Under the pieces are notes generated by a model. It made no database searches. It had not been told where the DNA came from and saw nothing but the letters and a program-made list of their open reading frames with translations. A program made the position numbers and the translations under genes. A stretch of DNA of 19,384 nucleotides from JAADDG01 sp964450755 (GTDB lineage: Bacteria > Campylobacterota > Campylobacteria > Campylobacterales > JAADDG01), in the NCBI GenBank assembly GCA_964450755.1, contig CAYVDJ010000088.1, forward strand, positions 1-19,384, written 5' to 3'. Below, piece by piece: positions 15,402 through 19,384 of the stretch (its first letter is position 1; each line of letters begins with the position of its first letter).

Positions 15402-15829
15402 GAAAAGAACTTTACACTTAAAGTTGTCAAAACAGCAATGATGATAGTAAAAACAAATGCCAGAATATTTCTTAAAACCGTAAATTTGATTCCCAAAACT
15501 TTCGCTTCCAAAGGAAGCTGAACGATACCCAAAGTAACCCATGAGAGCAAAAAAGCACTCACGGCAAAAAGGGAAACTCCGTGATCTGAAAGTTCTCCGC
15601 CAACAAGATAACTCACTATCGCATTTCCCGCCGAAACAGCTCCTATCAAAGTTCCTTTTAAGGTATCCGATAAAGGCTCATTGGTAAAAAATCTCATCAT
15701 AACTTCAGGTGTCAAAATCGACTGAATAATCGCCACCAAAACAACAACACCTACAATCATCGGAGAAAGAGACAAAAATCCCATTGCACTTTTTTTGAGC
15801 AAAAATGAAAATTTAGGCTTTTTATTCAA
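15398..15829 (-). CDS. Permease, N-terminal half (DUF318/ArsP-like), small split form
   Basis: This 143-residue membrane protein has about four hydrophobic segments and the family-like stretch SAGNAIVSYLVGGEL followed by FAVSAFLLSWVTLG. It corresponds to one half of a DUF318-type permease. The start is a TTG at 15829, with GAGGAG six bases upstream, lying inside the last codons of the ElyC-like gene (8-base overlap). Its stop overlaps the next gene's ATG. The two proteins probably assemble as a heterodimer. Confidence 0.8.
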   Translation of the reverse strand: MNKKPKFSFLLKKSAMGFLSLSPMIVGVVVLVAIIQSILTPEVMMRFFTNEPLSDTLKGTLIGAVSAGNAIVSYLVGGELSDHGVSLFAVSAFLLSWVTLGIVQLPLEAKVLGIKFTVLRNILAFVFTIIIAVLTTLSVKFFS

Positions 15830-16538
15830 ACTTGACTCCTCTTAGCAATACAGCCTTTAAAATCCCAAAATACTCATGAATAGCGGCATAGGAGATATTA
15901 AAAGCACTCAGAGTCGGAAAAAAGGTTGAATAATTGATACAGGGATTTATATGAAAATCGGTCGCGGCAGGTGTTACGACAAATCCTGCATTTTTAAAAA
16001 GAAGTTTGGATCTTTTCATATGATAAGCCGAAGTAACCAGATAGATCTTTGGATGTTCAATACCGTTTTTTTCAAAAAGTTTTTTGGAAAACAGTGCATT
16101 TTGGTATGTATCCAGACTTTTATCCTCAAAAACCACACAAAAACGGTTTTCAATACTTTTTGAAACAGGAAATTTTATCCCCAAAAACTCCTGCATCTGC
16201 CTGAGACTCTTTTTTACTGCAAAAGCTTCATCCTCTTTTACTCTTCCCTGAGAACCGCTGAAAACAAGAGGCAAATTCGATTTCTTGGCTATCATCAGAC
16301 CATAGACAAGACGCTTGAAAGCAGAAGCATCAAGAGGCAGATTTGCACTTCCTGGCATACTGCCGCCTGATAAAACAACTACTGCCTGAATATCTTTCTC
16401 TGCTGTAAAAGTACGGTTATAAGGCTTTTCCAAAGGATCAAGAAGCATATTTGCAAAAAAACGGATAGACAAGAGCAAAAAAGTTATCGCGATAAACAAA
16501 AACAGTTTTCTAAACTTTTTGGAATAAACAGCAGCCAT
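15822..16538 (-). CDS. ElyC/YdcF-like DUF218 envelope protein
   Basis: This membrane-anchored protein has one DUF218 domain. The start of the domain reads AVVVLSGGS (about 49-57), followed by the SGSQG and SAYHMKRS segments. E. coli ElyC acts in envelope integrity and undecaprenyl-lipid metabolism; the present role is inferred from the family. Listed coordinates use the first canonical start, ATG at 16538 (238 residues), but it has no ribosome site and cuts off the first membrane segment with the LPPG motif common at the N-terminus of relatives. The frame continues upstream to an ATT at 16616 with GGAGG six bases away, overlapping the end of purM by 10 bases (see finding), which would give 264 residues. 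It is the third gene of the purM operon. Confidence 0.82.
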   Translation of the reverse strand: MAAVYSKKFRKLFLFIAITFLLLSIRFFANMLLDPLEKPYNRTFTAEKDIQAVVVLSGGSMPGSANLPLDASAFKRLVYGLMIAKKSNLPLVFSGSQGRVKEDEAFAVKKSLRQMQEFLGIKFPVSKSIENRFCVVFEDKSLDTYQNALFSKKLFEKNGIEHPKIYLVTSAYHMKRSKLLFKNAGFVVTPAATDFHINPCINYSTFFPTLSAFNISYAAIHEYFGILKAVLLRGVKFE

Positions 16539-16606
16539 AAAAAGAGCCGCTATAAAGATTCCCGGAGGAAGGAAAAAAAATGTAAAAAGTTTAGAAAGGA
16601 TAAAGA

Positions 16607-17605
16607 TCAGATTAATTTCACTCCTCCGTCTCCCTCTTTTAATTCTCCTATCACATATCCTTCACTGTTTTGCAATACTTTATCTGCATTCTCTTCACTC
16701 ACACAAAGAATCATTCCGACTCCCATATTGAAAGTTCTATACATTTCATCTTTTTTGACATATTTTGAGATAAAATCAAACACAGGCAAGGTCTTTATCT
16801 TTGAAACATCAACTGTGGCTTTAAGATTTTGAGGCAATACACGAGGCAGATTCTCAACTATTCCTCCACCTGTTATATGAGCTAAAGCATTTATTTCGTT
16901 TTTCAGCTTTTTGAATGTTTTTACATATATTTTTGTAGGGGTAAGCAAAATATCTATAAGTTTTCTTCCCTCTATCTCATCTTCAAAAGAGAGTCCAAGT
17001 TTGTCAAAAAGCAGTTTTCTTACCAGAGAATAACCGTTTGAGTGAATACCGCTGCTTGGAAGAGCTATCAAAACATCACCTTTTTTTACCCGATCTTCTT
17101 TCAAAATCTCCTCTTTTTCGGCAATTCCAACAGCAAACCCGGCAAGGTCAAAATCCCCTTCCCTGTACATTCCGGGCATTTCGGCAGTCTCTCCTCCTAT
17201 AAGAGCACATTCACTCTCTTGACACCCTTTTGCTATCCCTTTTACCACATCACTTGCCTCTTTTATCTCCAGCTTTGCAGTGGCATAGTAATCCAAAAAG
17301 AAAAGAGGTTCGGCAAAATTGCAGATAAGATCATTTACACACATTGCTACAAGATCTATTCCGACCGTATCAAATTTTTCAGCTTCGATAGCAAGTTTCA
17401 GTTTTGTTCCGACACCGTCTGTTGCTGATAACAAAACGGGCTCTTTGTAACCTTTGGGCAAAGCATAGGCTCCGGCAAATGAACCGATGGAACCTATGAC
17501 ATTTTCATTCAAGGTTGATTTTACAAACGGTTTTATCGTTTGAACAAAAAGGTTACCGGCATCGATATCGACACCGGCATCTTTATAACTTATACTCTCT
17601 TTCAT
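16607..17605 (-). CDS. purM: Phosphoribosylformylglycinamidine cyclo-ligase (AIR synthetase)
   Basis: PurM catalyses the ATP-dependent closure of the imidazole ring, FGAM to AIR, in de novo purine synthesis. The protein has the full family signature: SYKDAGVDIDAGN at the N-terminus, DGVGTKLKLA, the GIDLVAMCVNDL segment, GGETAEMPGMY, and GIHSNGYSLVR. I choose the ATG at 17605 (332 residues), which shares one base with the TAA of the preceding gene (TAATG) and has a weak GGGA upstream. An ATG four codons earlier (17617) is possible. The stop at 16607-16609 overlaps the likely start region of the ElyC-like gene. Confidence 0.95.
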   Translation of the reverse strand: MKESISYKDAGVDIDAGNLFVQTIKPFVKSTLNENVIGSIGSFAGAYALPKGYKEPVLLSATDGVGTKLKLAIEAEKFDTVGIDLVAMCVNDLICNFAEPLFFLDYYATAKLEIKEASDVVKGIAKGCQESECALIGGETAEMPGMYREGDFDLAGFAVGIAEKEEILKEDRVKKGDVLIALPSSGIHSNGYSLVRKLLFDKLGLSFEDEIEGRKLIDILLTPTKIYVKTFKKLKNEINALAHITGGGIVENLPRVLPQNLKATVDVSKIKTLPVFDFISKYVKKDEMYRTFNMGVGMILCVSEENADKVLQNSEGYVIGELKEGDGGVKLI

Positions 17606-17808
17606 TATTTTTCCCATTTACAGGGAGGAAGAATCTTTTTGAAAAACCAGATAGAAGGACAAAAATTGGTAAATGCCCATATAAGCATCATCACTATAAC
17701 AAAAGCCTGAAGTATCACAAAAGCCGTTGTATATCCTTTTACACCCAATATCAAAATAAGAGTAAGCATAATTGATGTCAAAATCCTTTGCATTCTCTCT
17801 GCACACAT
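17605..17808 (-). CDS. DUF2892 (YgaP-like) small membrane protein
   Basis: This 67-residue protein has two hydrophobic segments (about 9-23 and 29-46) and an N-terminal MCAERMQR. Its C-terminal NFCPSIWFFKKILPPC has the Cys-Pro pattern of the DUF2892/YgaP transmembrane family, often found alone or fused to rhodanese domains. The function is unknown. The ATG at 17808 has AAGGAG seven bases upstream, and it is the first gene of the operon with purM. Another frame covering 17618-17806 on the same strand is a shadow. Confidence 0.75.
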   Translation of the reverse strand: MCAERMQRILTSIMLTLILILGVKGYTTAFVILQAFVIVMMLIWAFTNFCPSIWFFKKILPPCKWEK

Positions 17809-17873
17809 AAAATAGCTCCTTTTAAAAGTAGATTATTTACACACAAGTAAATTTTTTGAATAACTTTTTAAGT

Positions 17874-17899
17874 GATTTTAACAAAGATATGTTAAAATC
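17874..17899. promoter_or_regulatory. Symmetric divergent promoter: purM operon and speE
   Basis: A perfect 10-bp inverted repeat (GATTTTAACA, six-base spacer AAGATA, TGTTAAAATC) lies between the two transcription units. Each arm reads TGTTAAAAT on its own strand, an extended -10. The plus-strand -10 is at 17893-17898 for speE, and the minus-strand -10 at 17880-17875 for the DUF2892-purM operon. Predicted starts are near 17905 and 17868. Confidence 0.6.
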
Positions 17900-17928
17900 G
17901 TCCTAAAACTCAAACGGAGAAAAAAATA

Positions 17929-18774
17929 ATGTGGTTTACAAAAGAGTATAGTGATTTTTGGCTGCAAAGTCATAGAATAAGCGATAAAATTTTTAGCGAA
18001 GAATCAAATATCCAAAAGATAGAAGTTTACAGAAGCGAACAATTCGGTAATATTTTGGCGGTAGATGAAAAACTTGTTTTAACACAAAAAGATGATTTTA
18101 TCCATCATGAGATGCTTGTACATGTACCTGTGTGTACGCACAAAGAGCCTAAAAAGGTTTTGGTTTTGGGAGGCGGAAACGGCGGATGTCTGCATGAACT
18201 TTTAAAATATGAGGACATAAGTATAGATGTGGTGGAACCGGATTCGGAAGTAATAGAGATTTCAAAAGAATTTTTTATAGAATATATTGATGCTTTCAGC
18301 AGCAAAAATTCTAATATCATTATAGAAACACTGCCTGACTTTGTAAAAGAGTGTGAAGATAATATCTACGACATAGTAATAGTCGATGCAATGGCACCTG
18401 TTCGTACAAAAGCCGGAGAAATTTTTGAGGAGAGCTTTTTCACTCATATACACAGGATTTTAAAAGATGACGGTTTATGTGCCGCACAGGCTGGAAGCTG
18501 GTGGCTTGAAGTCGATCAAAACAGAAATGTTTTAAAAAATATGGGCAAACATTTTAATATAGTTTTGCCTTACAGATATGAGATGTATCTGTATCCCGGA
18601 TGTATATTCACCTCTGCAATCGCTTCCAAAAAATATCATCCAACAGCGGATATTGTTTTACAAAGATCCGATTTATTAGATGATCTGAAGTATTATAACA
18701 GCGATGTTCATAAAGCCTCTTTTGCTCTTCCAAATTTCGTTGAACAAAAATTAAAAGAGGTTCTGAAAAAGTAA
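17929..18774 (+). CDS. speE: Spermidine synthase-like aminopropyltransferase (SpeE family)
   Basis: This 281-residue protein has the SpeE fold: an N-terminal beta domain (FGNILAVDEKLVLTQKDDFIHHEMLVHVP) and a Rossmann domain binding decarboxylated S-adenosylmethionine. The family transfers aminopropyl to putrescine to make spermidine. Key motifs deviate: GGGNGG (81-86) replaces GGGDGG, and DAMAP (153-157) replaces the D-S/T-x-D-P segment, losing the second Asp that in characterised enzymes is proposed as catalytic base. H. pylori SpeE is also divergent here, so activity is still plausible. The ATG at 17929 has GGAGA eight bases upstream. Agmatine deiminase in the neighbouring operon supports a polyamine role. 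Confidence 0.8.
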   Translation: MWFTKEYSDFWLQSHRISDKIFSEESNIQKIEVYRSEQFGNILAVDEKLVLTQKDDFIHHEMLVHVPVCTHKEPKKVLVLGGGNGGCLHELLKYEDISIDVVEPDSEVIEISKEFFIEYIDAFSSKNSNIIIETLPDFVKECEDNIYDIVIVDAMAPVRTKAGEIFEESFFTHIHRILKDDGLCAAQAGSWWLEVDQNRNVLKNMGKHFNIVLPYRYEMYLYPGCIFTSAIASKKYHPTADIVLQRSDLLDDLKYYNSDVHKASFALPNFVEQKLKEVLKK

Positions 18775-19383
18775 ATGCCTTTTAACAATGCCTTTCTTTT
18801 GACCGGAGGTATAGCAACCGGTAAAAGCAGTGTTTGCAACTTTTTGAAGCTTCACGGTTTTCATATCATAGACGCGGATAAAATTGCCCATGAAACATTG
18901 CAAGAGAATGTATCCGATATCGAAAAGCTTTTTGGAAAAGAGTATATCAAAGATGGAAAAGTCGATAGAAAAAAGCTAGGAGAGCTTATCTTTAAAAACG
19001 AAAAAGAAAAAAAGGCTCTTGAAGCTTTTCTTCATCCTCTGATAAAAAAAAGGATTGAAGAGGAAGCTTTAAAACTTGAAAAATACAATGTTCCCTATAT
19101 CGTAGATATTCCCCTCTTTTTTGAAACAGGAAGCAGATATGATATAAAACCGGTAGTTGTTGTTTATGCTCCAAAAGAGCAACAGTTAGAAAGACTGATA
19201 AAAAGAGAAGGGTATGATATGGATCATGCAAAAAGAAGATTAAATGCTCAAACAGACATAGAAGATAAAAGAAAACTAGCAGACTTTGTAATAGACAACA
19301 GCAAAGATATAAAACATTTACAATCAGAGATAGAGAGATTTTTGGATTTTATAAGAGAGAAATATGCAGATATCAAAATATGA
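18775..19383 (+). CDS. coaE: Dephospho-CoA kinase
   Basis: CoaE phosphorylates the 3'-hydroxyl of dephospho-CoA in the last step of coenzyme A synthesis. The 202-residue protein has the P-loop TGGIATGKSSV (about 9-19), the following DADKIAHE acceptor-site motif, a CoA domain with FLHPLIKKRIEEE, and VVVYAPKEQQLERLIKREG with the lid arginines. The ATG at 18775 directly follows the speE TAA with no gap and no strong ribosome site of its own, so it is translated by coupling. The stop codon is complete at 19381-19383, one base before the end of the window. Confidence 0.94.
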   Translation: MPFNNAFLLTGGIATGKSSVCNFLKLHGFHIIDADKIAHETLQENVSDIEKLFGKEYIKDGKVDRKKLGELIFKNEKEKKALEAFLHPLIKKRIEEEALKLEKYNVPYIVDIPLFFETGSRYDIKPVVVVYAPKEQQLERLIKREGYDMDHAKRRLNAQTDIEDKRKLADFVIDNSKDIKHLQSEIERFLDFIREKYADIKI

Positions 19384-19384
19384 T

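Noticed and set aside
15402..15542. N-terminal extension of the second half-permease
   Set aside because: The residues are a shifted reading of the first half-permease gene and are not membrane-like; the ATGA overlap at 15398-15401 is the better start.
1..19384. CRISPR arrays, insertion sequences, tRNA or prophage genes
   Set aside because: I looked for evenly spaced direct repeats, transposase or integrase motifs and tRNA-like folds and found none; gene content is housekeeping and composition is even.

Overview
The window is about 34% GC, densely packed, and looks like a chromosomal segment of a Campylobacterota (Epsilonproteobacteria) member. I base this on the A/T-biased codon use, the overlapping operons, the extended -10 promoters without clear -35 boxes, and protein types typical of that group (Helicobacter-like agmatine deiminase and divergent spermidine synthase, LapB-type T1SS, orphan hemerythrin, Cys-rich DUF2892 protein). 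The genus cannot be fixed from the sequence alone. There are no rRNA, tRNA, CRISPR or insertion-sequence features.

Layout. (1) 5-4843, minus: a complete type I secretion operon, TolC-type outer membrane protein, ABC exporter with a peptidase-dead C39-like domain, then HlyD adaptor. No substrate gene is visible. (2) 4844-5208: a very AT-rich gap holding the T1SS promoter and a palindrome. (3) 5209-8686, minus: a purine salvage operon, adenine deaminase, NCS2 purine permease and a nitroreductase. (4) 8850-9509, plus: a lipoprotein whose Shine-Dalgarno and start codon can pair perfectly with its own lipobox codons. (5) 9506-11179, minus: hemerythrin plus a heme-copper/NnrS-like membrane protein. 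(6) 11275-12019, plus: a secreted ankyrin-repeat protein overlapping thiS. (7) 12088-13173, plus: UDP-GlcNAc 2-epimerase. (8) 13330-13836, plus: a secreted CUB-like protein with Asp-rich tail repeats. (9) 13917-17808, minus: a tightly overlapping six-gene operon, DUF2892 protein, purM, ElyC/YdcF-like protein, two half-permeases and agmatine deiminase. (10) 17929-19383, plus: spermidine synthase-like protein and dephospho-CoA kinase, divergent from the six-gene operon across a symmetric promoter.

How they fit together. The three T1SS genes supply one whole export channel. Adenine deaminase and its permease form an uptake and salvage unit, complementing de novo purM. Agmatine deiminase and the SpeE-like protein lie at the two ends of region 9-10 and would both act in polyamine synthesis. 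Hemerythrin and its membrane partner suggest O2/NO sensing or defence. The most unusual points are the self-complementary leader of the lipoprotein gene, two genes whose best starts appear to be AUA and AUU, the CUB-like protein with repeats, and the symmetric divergent promoter. Nothing here amounts to a clearly new multi-gene system; the rest is ordinary housekeeping DNA.
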